A stretch of 64,000 nucleotides of DNA from Dioscorea cayenensis subsp. rotundata (Eukaryota; Streptophyta; Magnoliopsida; Dioscoreales; Dioscoreaceae): assembly GCF_009730915.1 (NCBI RefSeq), contig NC_052489.1:1860001-1924000 (forward strand), in the 5' to 3' direction. A program made the translations under genes and the position numbers. This document shows, in pieces, positions 24,601-36,687 of the stretch (positions are counted from its first letter, which is position 1; the number at the start of each line of letters is the position of its first letter). The notes beneath the pieces were generated by a model, which saw only the letters and a list, made by a program, of their open reading frames with translations, searched no databases and was not told the DNA's origin.

Positions 24601-25936
24601 CTCAGGAGCCTCCCTTGAATATAGAGATGACTTGACATCCAACAAAAGATCAAGGATGAGATGTACTTGCTTGACCGTCTGACTCAATGGATCCTCAAGA
24701 TTATTCCAAATAATTCTTAGCATGCGGTTCGACATTTCTTCAGGAATGGCATCATAATCCCCTGAAAAATCAGCAAGTTCTGCCAATATCGATGTCTTTA
24801 TCTGCTGCAAACAAATCTGTGTCACAGTAAGTGCATGGAAATTAAAATGACTGTCAATTGGATGCTCGCAATACTTGCATAGCTCCGGCAGAATCCCATC
24901 ATACAAAATAGTCCATGAAGAGCCATTATTCAACCCAACAATCCGCGCATTAAGGATAGTCCTCGGAACAGCAGTCAGTATCCCTCTCAACAAGCAGAGC
25001 CTGCTCAAAACAGATAAATCCTTAATCTCCAAATACAGATCACCATCAGGCATCACCTTCTTCACACCCAAATCCCCATTTCCTACACCACCATCACAAA
25101 CACCAAACAACCCTCTTGAAATGAAACCGCGGAGTTCCTCATGGCTCATACAAGCCTGCACCGCCGCACAAAAGCTCACACCAGAAGCTACCAAGCAATC
25201 CCTCGAAAACGCACCAGAAGACTTCAAAACACTCAAAATAGTCTTCACAACGCTCTGAAAAACGCTCTGGTCCTCCTCCAACTCCATAAACTTTGAAGGA
25301 TACCTTTTGAAGCAGGTAATATAAACACGACATTGCCTCCTGGCACTGCTCCATGACCGCAGGGGAAGGCCGAGATCCTTCATTAATGTCTGAAATCAAG
25401 CTAGACAATCCCGTAGCCACATCCAAAGCTACTAATTCAGCGCAATCCCTCAACGCATCGCTTAAAACTCCCAACTTTGGATATCCCATCAACGACAACG
25501 CAGCCCGGGACACCAAAAACCGCTTTTTCCCACTTCTCCCCACGGCGCCATGTTTCCGGCACAACGAAAGGAGGCAACTTTGGATCAAAGGATGCGACTT
25601 TCTCGCCTTGGCAAGCGAGGAGATCAAAGTCCGGTGGAGCGGAAGCGAGTTCTCGAGGAAGAGGATCTCTAGGTAAAGGCGAACGGCGGCAGCAGGAGGC
25701 TCAGGTGCTGCAGCTGCAAGGAGACGGGCGAATGACGCGGCGAGGTCCTTCGCGGCGGAGATTTGGGAGTAGGTGGAGGTCAAAGAGATCAAATTTCTCA
25801 AATTGGAGGAGAAATCGGAGACGGCGAGCTCGTCCGTAGAGATTAGGTCTAGAGTTTCGATGAAGGATTGGGGGAAAACAATGGAGGTGTAGGTGTAACG
25901 ATGGCGGTGTTGCAAAGCTCGCCATTTCGCGGACAT
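18659..25936 (-). CDS. THADA / Trm732-like tRNA methyltransferase regulator (DUF2428), two frame breaks
   Basis: THADA proteins are long HEAT/ARM-repeat scaffolds. Yeast Trm732 partners the Trm7 methyltransferase for 2'-O-methylation of tRNA position 32. Four exons are supported: 25936-22708, 22190-21919, 21712-21113 and 20916-18659, about 6.36 kb or 2118 aa, normal for the plant family. The start MSAKWRALQHRHRY is the first ATG. The DUF2428 core is recognised by EIRNSACLAYTALVRRMIG and FFHRYPALHPFLLSELK, split across exons 3 and 4. The frame changes at two A4 runs: 25305-25308 (LLQ then RYPSKF) and 19799-19802 (LQFEK then STTLDCQKT). In each case three A instead of four would keep the conserved reading. 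All splice sites are intact, so the gene is likely real and the breaks may be sequencing errors. Confidence 0.9.
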
Positions 25937-26619
25937 TCTCTTGGATTTGATTGTTCGGATTTCAGGAATTTGCTGAGTTTAAGAAAAATCAAGAAAAAAT
26001 CATGATAAAAGAGAACAAAGATTTGGAATTAGGGTTTCAACTGGGGATGATGTGAGAAATCTTTTCTCAAATCGTTCCTCTCTTTGTTAAGTGTTAACTC
26101 CACTTCCCGCGAGAATGAGAGGAAGGCAAGAGACGAGGTTTATAGTTAGGGTTTAGCCTTAACTTCTAAGTACAGCAAAAATGACAAAATTACCCCTCTT
26201 CTATGAAGAAAATTAATTTTAGTTTTTAATAATCAGGAAGTCGAGCACTTGAACAAATATAAAATTAATAATACACCAACAAATGTATCTTCATTTTGTG
26301 TAGGTTTTGGGGTTTAACTTCAGATTTTTCTGAAATAAACGCATTACTACAAAAAGAACTAAATATCAATAAAGTTAAGAGACGAGTGTGATATATGTTC
26401 TTTTATATTTTTTAAGTAAAACCCTTTAGAGTGAAAGAAGATTGATTGTTAATCAAGATATATAGTTAAATAAAATATGCATTACAATAAATCAAAAAAA
26501 ATATTAGTCAATAAAATTAAAATTTTTATTTTAATAAAGAATTAAAAGAGAATTGCATTATTTAAAACAGTACCTCAATTTTCCAATTTTCAAATCAAAT
26601 TTTAATTTATAGAAAATAT
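25937..26619. promoter_or_regulatory. THADA upstream region
   Basis: It holds the presumed THADA leader (to about 26150, moderately GC-rich) and then AT-rich DNA. No other gene is visible. With the DUF616 gene starting at 27083 on the opposite strand, the two genes are divergent. Confidence 0.4.
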
Positions 26620-26876
26620 ATATGTTTTTTATTTGTCCCATTTTATAATCCTTTTTAATTTTATTCATTTAGAAAACTTATAAAACATGAAATACTAATT
26701 TCTTAAAATTTATTTTTCATATTTAATATATTTTTATAACTTCTAATAAATCACATTTGATTTAACTGTATATTTTATTAAATTATATTTTAAATAAAGA
26801 TAATTTTAATAAAATTAATATATATTTTTTAAGATTTTAGATTACTAACTAATTTTAATAAATTGGACTGAGGAAG
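26620..26876 (-). mobile_element. Degenerate MITE related to the one at 6410
   Basis: On the minus strand it begins CTTCCTCAGTCC after a TA and shares interior words with the element at 6410: TTTATTAAAATTAGTTAGT, then GTGATTTATT, then TATTAAAT. The far end keeps TTTTTATTTGTCCCA, matching the TTTTTATTTGTCACA terminus, but its outermost bases are lost. The left border is approximate. Confidence 0.55.
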
Positions 26877-27082
26877 TATTAGTTAGAAAATTCAAGGGCA
26901 ATTTGGTCTATTCACTCCAACTAACAAAATAAGGATCTCGGCCATTTGGATCTGCGTGTTCTTCCACTTCGCGCTTCGAATCGTCTCCAAATTTCAATGA
27001 TTTTCTTGGTTTTTTACCCAAAGTTTCAATCTTTTCCAGAGATCAGCGATTGGTAGAGAGGGATTTGCGAAGAGATGCCACA

Positions 27083-30000
27083 ATGGCTCGCTTCAAGCAT
27101 GAGATCGAACTCCCTCGCTTTCGCAGGGCGAGGGCGCTGGGACGAGGATGGAAATGGCGGTGCTCGCTCTGGATTTTCTCATTCTCGATGTTGCTATTCA
27201 TATGCTTCTCTTTTTTCGTCGCTAAGTTCTTCTTTCACGGTGAGCTCTTGTTTTACATGCTTCTTGAGTCCTTTCTTTATAAATCACTGATTGATATCGG
27301 TTTTAATTCGTAACTTCTTAGTTGGGAGTGTTGATTTGATGGAAATAAGAGGGAATATTAGCTGAATGAATGGCGGTGGCTGTTTAAATTTAGTTTGATT
27401 TTCTAGTAGGATACATCTGAGGATATGAAATGCTGTTCTTTGTTGGTAGGTCTTTTAAATCTACTCAGAAAGTGCTGATTTTTGAAGTAAGAATTTGATT
27501 GGGAACTCTAATTAATTCCATTGATTGTATAAATTTAGCTTGATTCTGATAGAAAAAAAATTTAGCATATGCAAATATTGTTTCTTGTTGACAGGTCTTT
27601 TAAATTCTCTCACAAAGTGCCAATTTTTGAAGTGACAATTTGGTTAGGAACCCTATGAAAGAAGCTCTTTTGCCTTTCTTGTATAAGTTTTGATTAGATC
27701 ATTCCATGAAATGAGAAGGAATTTTTATTGCGTTGGTTATGTCATTTTGATGAAATTTGATACTTTTACTCACTTGTGTCGAAATTTTATGTAGGTTCAC
27801 TCCAAGGGCAGGTTGGCAAAGAATTTTTCATGAGAGGAAACTTGAATGGTGAACAGAGAAACGAGTGATGTGTACTTGGCTGACAAAGTAAATATGCCTT
27901 CCCAAGTTAAAGGTACTTTAGCAGAGATAAGAAGATTGTTTATCAACCTTAGGATATTTGTTCTTTTACTTGCAAGATAATAGATTATATATCTTATAGA
28001 TGTTGATGGTAGCACCTCAATGAATGGTCAACAAAATAGATCTGAATTGGAGAGCTCAAGACCACCTAAACGAAAGTCACACAAAAATTGTAAGAGTTTT
28101 GTTCCCTTAATGGACCAACATAATTGGTCTTTTGAGATTTCAACATCTATGATAAAATTCTTTACTGGTCATTTTTATGATTGATCTTCCAGACAGTCCA
28201 TGTCAAATCGAGTTAACAGAGTCAATTGGTGATCTTCTGGAACCAGAGAATTACATGAACTTTACAAAGTTTACACTTGAATATGTTGCAAAAGAGGGAA
28301 AATTTAGTGAGGATGATAGCTTTGTACCAAAATTTGGTGGTCATCAAACTCTTGAAGAGAGGGAAGCGTCATTTCACGCAACTGACCAAACGATACATTG
28401 TGGTTTCGTCAAAGGACCAACTGAGCATCCCAGCTCTGGTTTTGATTTGGATGAGCAAGATAAGGATTACCTGTCTGCTTGTCATGTGGCGGTGTCATCA
28501 TGCATTTTTGGAAGTTCGGACTATTTGAGAAGACCTGCAAGCAAGAAGGTATATTGTTCTTCAAATCCAACTACACTGTAAGCTTTGATCATTTGTTTTG
28601 GGAGATCTTCATGTGCCTTTACTCCACAAATCCCACATTCAGATAGTATTCTATCTCATTGGACATATATTATTAAGTTGGTTTTAAAAAGCGGAGATTA
28701 GGGTATAACTTTGTTGTCTGATATCAAAGAGGTTTCTTTTAAGTGCATGCAATACATATGTGGAAATGGTTATGGAAATCTATATCTCGTGAGCAATTAA
28801 GTGGGCTTTCTCCTTGAATTCTGACCTTAGCCAGCTTGATTTATACAATCATCTCAAGAGAAGGTAGCTTTGGGTAATTTGCCTATTACTGATAGAAACC
28901 TTGCACCTGTAGTTCTGGGTTTTTCAAAGGAATATACCCGGTCATGGACCATAGACCATAGATTTGAATATTCAATGCTGTATCATTAAGCCTACTGCCA
29001 TACTATATACCATTAGAAATATTTTCGCATGTTTTGTATGAGTAATAAGTATCACTAGCTCATACTTTTCACAGATTGGCACATATTCTAAGAAGAATGT
29101 ATGCTTCGTCATGTTCCTGGATGAGCTAACGCTGAAAACACTTTCTTCAGAAGGACAAGTTCCTGACAATCAGGGATACATTGGCTTGTGGAGAATTGTC
29201 AAAGTGAAAAACTTACCGTACACGGACATGCGGAGAACTGGAAAAGTGCCAAAATTTTTAGCACACAGACTCTTTCCATCAGCAAGGTACTGTAAACTAG
29301 TTTTTCATAATAAATTAATTTAACCTGATAGAACCCTGTGGGTTGTCCTTAAAAAGCTAGCTATGGTCAATTTTATCTTATCAATGACGACTATTACTAA
29401 TAAGACCTAGGAGTTGTTGTTAACATCATGCTCTTCCCATGATTGATGATTCATTGCGAGATCACAAATGGCACGCATGCAATATTTCTTCATTCTTATT
29501 TGGTGGACCTTGTGAATTCTTATAGGTATTCAATCTGGATTGACAGCAAAATGAGATTAAATGCTGACCCACTTCTCATCATTGAATATTTTTTGTGGAG
29601 AAAGAGGTCAGAGTATTCTATTTCAAATCATTATGATAGACATTGTGTCTGGGAGGAAGTTCTCCAAAACAAGCGCTTGAATAAGTACAACCATACAGCC
29701 ATTGATGAACAGTTTCTGTTCTATCAGTCTGATGGCCTTACAAAGTTCAATAAATCTGATATGAATAGTCCTCTTCCAAGTTGTAAGTGCCATTCTTATT
29801 TTATGGTTGAATACACTTGCAGTTTTCTCCTTTTTGTTTTCCTTCGATTGATCTCATTCATTTTTTACCCTTGCAGTTGTGCCTGAAGGTTCATTTATTG
29901 TGCGTGCTCACACGCCCATGTCAAATTTGTTTTCCTGCTTATGGTTTAATGAAGTCGACCGCTTCACTTCACGAGATCAGTTGAGTTTCGCATACACTTT

Positions 30001-30426
30001 TCTGAAGCTGAAGAGAATGAACCCTGGAAAACCATTTTTCCTTAACATGTTTAAGGTAAGCAACAATCCACCTGATAAAGATTGCTCACATACTTCAAAA
30101 TTCCAAAATCAGAATACTTATTGGAACATTATAACATCCATTACTTACAATCTACATACAAAAACTAGTATTTGTTCTCTCTTACATGTGCATCATTAAG
30201 TTCACTATCTTGCAGTGATACTCCTTTTATCAATGCTACTGAACTCAATGGGAAAATTTATACATATGAACCTCTGCTAATTCATTATCACTTATCAAAC
30301 AGTGTAGTTGAATCGCGTATTTCTTGCTTATTTTAATGTTTATTTTTTAAAATCCAGGATTGTGAGCGAAGAGCCATGACGAAATTATTCCATCATAGAG
30401 CAGAAGTCCAGCAGCTGCATCCCTGA
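27083..30426 (+). CDS. DUF616 protein, TOD1/MUCI70-like (putative Golgi glycosyltransferase)
   Basis: Eight exons join in frame: 27083-27239, 27795-27848, 28000-28089, 28193-28548, 29075-29286, 29526-29782, 29877-30055 and 30358-30426. They total 1374 nt, 457 aa, close to the short DUF616 proteins. The start ATG gives MARFKHEIEL, a basic cytosolic end, then one membrane anchor at about residues 28-51, as in type II Golgi proteins. The DUF616 domain starts near residue 100 (NYSPCQIELTESIGDLLEP). It has CFVMFLDELTL, WRIVKVKNLPY and the signature IWIDSKMRLNADPLL near residues 293-307, followed by WRKRSEYSISNHYDR. Arabidopsis relatives are MUCI70, a probable hexosyltransferase in mucilage, and TOD1, reported as an alkaline ceramidase affecting turgor. 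The substrate of this copy cannot be told. Confidence 0.92.
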
Positions 30427-31159
30427 GAGCATATTTAACTCTTGAAACTTGTGTGCACATACATCCTCCAGTTCAAGAAGTCTTGTGTTTTTAAACCCAA
30501 AACTCTTGTACCAGAGTCCAGTTTAGAAGCTGTGTGATTGAGAGGACAATGAATGCCCCCTGTGATTCTATCCAGAGAACGCCAAACCCACAAGCAATAC
30601 TATAATTTTGAGGTTTCCAATTTGTATACACCATTCAAACTTAAGGACTTATTCCTGATTCAAATTGTATCATTTGTTGAGAATCAATAGTAATTTTTCA
30701 GTGATAGAATTCAACTTTGTGGTTTATCATTGTGTAGTCTTGAAATCAATAGTAGCTAAAAAAGGGTAAATAAACAACAGTGAAAACCCACAGATGAAAT
30801 GCACTTCCCCCCGGGTGGTCAAAGAGAGGCAAAAACAATTCCCTTCCAATTCACCACCACCAGTCATGGAATGAATAGCACAAATGGAAAGTAAATTCAA
30901 ATTTGTACAGTCTCTTTTCCGGGTTTAATCCAACCACCACCCCTCCCATCTTCAGGTATTACAATCAGTCTAAACTCATCTCACGCACTCCACACTTATC
31001 CACAGTTCGATCTGAAAGAGACAACAGAAAAACGAATTGGGTGACCGAATTAAAGTAGAGAGTAACTATAAACATGACAGCATTCAAATAACTTACCAAC
31101 TGAACCGCACAACACACAATCAGAAGGCCTCTGCACCATGGAGGCGATGCATCTGAGAT
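30427..31159. other. Convergent 3' region between DUF616 gene and CUL3
   Basis: It holds the 3' UTRs of the two tail-to-tail genes. No other coding or repeat feature is visible. The two 3' UTRs together probably fill most of these 733 bases. Confidence 0.5.
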
Positions 31160-34100
31160 TCAGGCAAGGTACCGATACAACTTCCGGTCAGTCTTATCAC
31201 GCTCCAAGAACTCACGCTCGATAAGTGACTCGATTCGTTTCTTAATCACAACAGGATTTGGCAGGAACCGAGATTGTAGCTGTTTTGTTACCTCAGCCAC
31301 AATGTTATTATGATCTAAAACCCGTCTGGATTTCATAATTCTCACAATGGCAGCCTCAATTTGAGGTTTCCGGTCTTCCTCTACTCTCTGGCGAGTCTCA
31401 AGCTTCTCTGGCTCTGATTCCTTCTGTGCCACAACCGTACCTATTTTAACCTTGAAGAACTTGCTAGTGAATTTGTCATTGAAGTAGAAAGCATCATCTT
31501 CACCAATATCTTTACTCATGGGTTCCTTGCGAAGAACATTTTTAGCCTTGACACAAGCAAGGGATTGAAGGCATCTCTTCAGGTCTGCTGATGGTATCTC
31601 AGTAGCCTCTTCAATTTCTTTATAATTCAGGCAATCAGATGAATTAAAGAGCATGAGGATACACATCTGATAAGTTGAGACATTAAGTTCATGCTTCTGG
31701 CCTTTTCCAAAGATTGCTTTAAGGTCTGCTGTCCCCATATTTGTCTGCCATGACAACCTTCTCCCAGTGTGTGTTCCAAGATAAAATGCTCTGAACCTTT
31801 CACATACACTAAGAATTTCAGCTGGCAAGTTGCAAGGGGCACTAGGTTGTGCAGGCCAGGACCCAGTTGTTAAGACTTGGACAGCAAGGGTTGGACTCTC
31901 ACCAGAATCAAAAGATTGGCTGGCATAGAAGCCTTGCATGGTATCCTGAGAGGTCTTCATATCTGTAAACATGCCTTCTAACTTAGAAGTGAACTGATAG
32001 CCACATTCTGTCTTTAGTTTCACAATCATACTTCTCTCTGCATCATCAGAGACTGTCTTACCAGAAAGCAGGCGTTTGGCCAAGTGTTGCTTGTAATATT
32101 TTTCAAACACATCCTTCTCTTGCAGGTATCTGAATAACATCATCACTTTGTCCAAGACAGTTTCTACATCCTCTTCACTGACCCCTTTCAGGCCTTTCCG
32201 GAGCTTATCATCAACATACAAGGATATGAACTCAGGAGACCTATTGTTCAGATTGATGAAGTACTCAAATGAAGAGTTTAATGCATTTTGGAATGTTTTG
32301 TCATTATTAAATGCAGTTGTAATGATCTTATCAAATTTGTATCTAACATCTAATAGATGCTGAACGAAATCCACAGGATCCTTCAATTTGTCCACATCAG
32401 TTACTAACTGCCTTCCAGTTTCTCGAAGATGAGCAGTCATAACCTCTCTAATCGTTGAGAGTCCTTCAGGGACTCTGTGGAATAAGTTGTACATTCTGCT
32501 CAAGTCATCATACTTATCATCCATAAGCATATTCACAAGACCAGAGTTTTCCATGTGGACCAACCTCTGCATGTGGTTATCAATCATCTCCTTCTCAACG
32601 ACGTAAGTTATTTTAGTTTCACTTTTAGCATCTAAGTACTGTGAAACCCTCTCTATTTCCTCATTAAGCCTTCTCTCAGCTTTCTTAAGGTACTCACCAC
32701 AATCACAATTATCAATGAACTGCTGAGACTCAACTCTGTAAAAATCAGCTGAGACCTCAAGAAAATGCTTCTCAAAATTATCTTGGTACACACAAGATCC
32801 CAAATCCACCAGCATCTTTGTTATATTCCTCATTAATCCACGGTTTATAACTTCTCCAGTCCTCTCTCTGTGAATAAGGTCAAGGAGTGTGTTTTGTAAC
32901 CGGGTCTGTATTTTGCTGCAGTGGATGATATTGTCCCTCCAGAGATTCAGTCCAAGTTCATGAACAGGTGTCTTATGATTAATAGGAACAAAGGTTCTAT
33001 CCATGTACATCAATATATCTCGGATCATCTGCAAAGCCTTGTTGTGATCCCCCCATCGTCGGTTCAGTTCCTCAAGAAACAGTCCACCCTGTGCAGACTC
33101 TACAGATTTACACATTTCTTTTAGGTGCAATGTCATCGTGGTCACAAGACCAAGATACAGCTTTTCTCCATATTTGTGCAACACCATATTGTAAGCGTTC
33201 CTATAGTCATAAAAGAAGCTGAGAATAAATGAATGCAAACTAAAAACACATAAAAAACAGGATCATGAGACATGGAAATCTTCAATGTGAGAAGAAAAAC
33301 AATGGACCAGTTTTTATCTCTGGTTTATAATCAGTATCACTGCAAAGGCAACCAAATATAATATCATGGTCAAGTATTTAAGTCATTAAATCAAAATGTG
33401 CTAATGACTTGGATTATTATATTTGAAATTACAGTGTTGCCACCTTTTGGGCACATCCAAACCTAGTTACTATTTTCTTTTGTGGATGAAAATTCAAAGA
33501 TAACAACAAACCATATCTTATCATAAACAACTAGAGATAATTCATAAAAACATGGCTGAAAATAGCTAATAAAGCAGTCAGAAGGTATGGAAATAGAGGC
33601 ATAAATGTTTGCATATACACGTGGAACATCACATTTTCTAGGTGTTACCAGCCCTCAATCTACTCTCTTTTTTTTTTTAACATTATCTCATGTTTTTTTT
33701 GTATCTTCACAAGCTCCATAAGAATCCCTGCAACCAAACTTCCAATAATTGATATTCCAACCTCCTCTTACAAGATTTAATCATTTAAATAAATACATAT
33801 AATTGTTAATTTTTAAAAATTATTACTATTAATAAATACCAATCATTAATTAGAAAAGCAAATTTAAAATCTTAAAGTTTTTAAAGTCAATTCCCTCTAT
33901 TCTTATCTTTCTATCTTTTAAGTTTGATTTTTCTTTATCTTTATCATCTTCTTAATCCTTCTCGATTTTGCTAATTTTCATGATTCATGTGTCCACATAT
34001 AAACAAACATTCACACACATGCCCGCGCGCACCCAGACACATACATATATGACCACATGTCTAGTTTTCACTAACTTCACATCTAATTCGCAATGCCATA

Positions 34101-35631
34101 TCCACGCCAAAGCAACAAAACTTATGTGCCATAAGCATAGAGATAGAATTCAATTGCTTGAGTAATGACTATGCTTAACCTAATACAAATTGTACTTTGT
34201 GATAAAAATAAGATTATAGTGTATGAGAATTAAAAAGTAAACAACTCTTTCTTCAGGGTTATACAGGAATAAAACAAGTTTCCACATAGTGTAGCAACAA
34301 TTGTGCAGTGTGACCATGAAACACAAAAAATTTAAGAGTCTTGGCAGGTGCAAGCAAAGTTTTAAAAAATGTTTCAAGTATTGTCTTACAAAATTGCATA
34401 ATTATCTATGGTCCATTAGTGAGTTTGAGCTGCAGCCCATTGTGCAAGCTCAAAACATCATAACAACACTCACACTGATAAGAAATACTATGACTGACAC
34501 TGATAAACCCAAACAAATTTAATGTACCATAAATAAGCCAATGTAACAACCGCTAGAGACATTACAGTAGCTAGGAAGGTCAACAAAATATGAAGCTAAA
34601 ACTTTGAACAACTCCAAATGCCATCACGGGAATAAAGTATTTAATAAATATAAATTTGGTTTATGCTCTACATTACAGTCTCAGAAATTATTTACCTACA
34701 AATGAGAAGGCTTTATCTTTCAGGGAATAAAGTATCTAATAAATATAAATTTGGTCCATGCTCTACATTGCTCTGCAGGTGTAACATGTATGGTTCAATT
34801 ATGAACAAATCCAAATGCCATCACGGGAAGAAAGAAATTAACCATATGGCGTACAATCCAACACCAAGTTTCCTCAAAATGGAATCAAAATCCGTATCAG
34901 AGCACTTCAAATATAAAAAAAAAAATAAAAATAAAAGCAAACCTAATTCTACAATTAAAACTATAGGAGCAAAAGCACTTATACACTTGCAAAATCCAAA
35001 CTCATTGCTTTGTTGTTAAGCTCCAGGAACACAACACACACAATCTTGTTCTCAGTTCTCGTGATCAAAGACAACAATCAAATCCAACAGATTGAGAATA
35101 ACATAAGAGTTTACTCCAACACTCAGAAAAGATTGGACTTTATAACCTAAATGATCGAACTATGCATTTTTTTTCTTCAGCACAACAACAAATTGACAAC
35201 AAATGTGTGCATACTAAAAGTAACTGCATCAACCGAACAATGTCAGGATAGAAAACCAGATTCAATTCAGCTAACTATCATGTCCCAAAATTCAGCTAAA
35301 AAGAAAGATGCTCCTCAATCAAACCATCCAAGCAAGAAATTCATGGATATAATTCACTATATAAAAAAACCCATTAAATTCCACGAATAAAAAGAACAAA
35401 TTAACCATAAAAAAAAACACAGATTTCCTTGCTAATTTTCAAGAAATCATGAAGCCGTTGAAGATCAAACCTATAAAGCTCCTCGAATGAGAGGCCACTA
35501 GCGTTATGATTGTAGATCTCATGGATAGCATGCTCAAGGACCCTCCACGTCTTATCAGCATACTTTGGGTCGACCTCCACCCGGTGCTTGAACGCCTCGA
35601 TCTTGAAGTTCCGCTTCTTCTGTGCGCTCAT
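31160..35631 (-). CDS. CUL3: Cullin-3, scaffold of BTB-type E3 ubiquitin ligases
   Basis: CUL3 joins BTB-domain substrate receptors to RBX1 in nuclear and cytosolic ubiquitin ligases. Two exons, 35631-35471 and 33200-31160, join in frame (ELYR then NAYN) to 733 aa, matching Arabidopsis CUL3A in length and two-exon layout. The N-terminal cullin repeats begin with MSAQKKRNFKIEAFKHRVEVD. The cullin homology region includes KYYKQHLAKRLLSGKT, which contacts RBX1. The C-terminal NEDD8 domain has the acceptor lysine at about residue 677 in IVRIMKSRRVLDHNNI, and the protein ends LYRYLA as expected. The 2.27-kb intron carries local duplications. The leader has telomere-like repeats. No damage is seen. 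Confidence 0.97.
34603..34832. repeat. Nested duplications in CUL3 intron 1
   Basis: A 47-bp word starting GGGAATAAAGTAT occurs at 34628-34674 and 34723-34769. A second word, CCAAATGCCATCACGGGA, occurs at about 34615 and 34811, in the order A-B-B-A. It looks like stepwise local duplication with no coding meaning. Confidence 0.75.
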
Positions 35632-35715
35632 CCTCCTCGCCGCAAACCTCCGTCGAATCCCACTCCCCGGTCACCGGAAAATCAGATCAATGGCAAAACG
35701 TAGACGAAGAAACGA

Positions 35716-35840
35716 ATCAGGGTTAGGGTTAGGGTTAGGGTTTTCGAAGAAGAAGAAGACGAAGAAAGGGCTCGAAAAATGAACGAATAATTCAGACTTG
35801 ATTAGGGTTAGGGTTTGGGTTTGGGTTTGGGTTTGGGTTT
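35716..35840 (-). promoter_or_regulatory. Telo-box / telomere-like repeats in the CUL3 leader
   Basis: The plus strand has GGGTTAGGGTTAGGGTTAGG (about 35722-35741), then AGGGTTAGGG followed by four GGGTTT units (about 35804-35840). Read with the gene they give AAACCCTAA telo boxes, common in promoters and leaders of plant growth and translation genes, where Telomere Repeat Binding and PURalpha-type proteins act. Confidence 0.7.
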
Positions 35841-36331
35841 TCTTGAACCACTCAACACTCAAAACAATGAATCATAGCCGTTGGATTATTATTGTTCTGC
35901 CTCAAGATAAGCATAAAACTTTGATGAGATTTAATGAGTTTAATATTAATTGAGGTTTTTTGTCTGGTTTTATGTCTAATGATTATTACATTAATGATTT
36001 TTTTTTCTCTTTTTGGAAATATTAATAAATAGAAGAACCAATGTTTTTTCCACACATTTTTCATTTTTTTCTAAAAATTTTAAATTATTAAATATGAGTA
36101 AAAATTATATGTGATCATTATTTTTTATAATGAAAATAAAATGGATATGATAGTACATTTCCCAATCGAGAATGTTTTATTTAGCATGTGTGATGTGTAA
36201 TTTGTTTATGAATATGCTTCATTGTGATATTTTGTATAAATTTATGATCAAAGTTGCATGTTTTTTTTTACATTAATAATAATTATATATATATATGTAT
36301 CAATTCACATCATACCACAACTTTTAATTAT
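35841..36331. other. CUL3 upstream flank, AT-rich
   Basis: No coding region is visible. The last 11 bases (36321-36331, CTTTTAATTAT) are the left target duplication of the next element. Confidence 0.5.
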
Positions 36332-36676
36332 GGGTAAACCTAAATGGTCTCTTATTTTTTTTTGGTGTATTTCTATTTTGATTACCTAACTTTAAAAAAT
36401 TATAATTTGGTCTCTTATTTTTAATTTTTATTACGATTTGGTGAGCCTACGCATTCACCGTCAACGACAATCACATATGGCATATGTCAAATCAAATACT
36501 AGCTCTGAGCAAAGATATACCACGTAGTATGTCATATGTGATCACCGTTAATATCGAATAATTGGATGATCAAATCGTAATAAAAACTTAAGATAAGAGA
36601 CAATTATAATTTTTTAAAACTGGATGATCGAAATAAAAACACAAAAAAAAAATAGATGACCATTTGGGTAGTTTAT
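36332..36676. mobile_element. Mutator-like MITE with long terminal inverted repeats
   Basis: The 345-bp element is flanked by the perfect 11-bp direct repeat CTTTTAATTAT (36321-36331, 36677-36687). Its ends pair over more than 100 bp: AAATGGTCTCTTATTTT at the left against the complement of the right-hand AAATAGATGACCATTT, and further in TTTTTATTACGATTTGGT against its counterpart. Long inverted repeats with a 9-11-bp target duplication are the mark of Mutator-like elements. No transposase is present. Confidence 0.88.
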
Positions 36677-36687
36677 CTTTTAATTAT

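Noticed and set aside
22699-25383. Separate protein starting MKDLGLPLRSWSS at 25383
   Set aside because: Its first 27 residues are an out-of-frame reading of THADA exon 1. The rest is THADA after the frame break at 25305-25308.
28177-28192. MIDLPDSPCQ as an alternative start of the DUF616 protein
   Set aside because: The first residues lie in the intron. The splice acceptor at 28191-28192 gives NYSPCQIELT, the family reading, in frame with the membrane-anchor exon.
35722-35741. Interstitial telomere as a chromosome-fusion scar
   Set aside because: Only about four units, sitting exactly in a gene leader where telo boxes are common. This is too short for a fusion claim.
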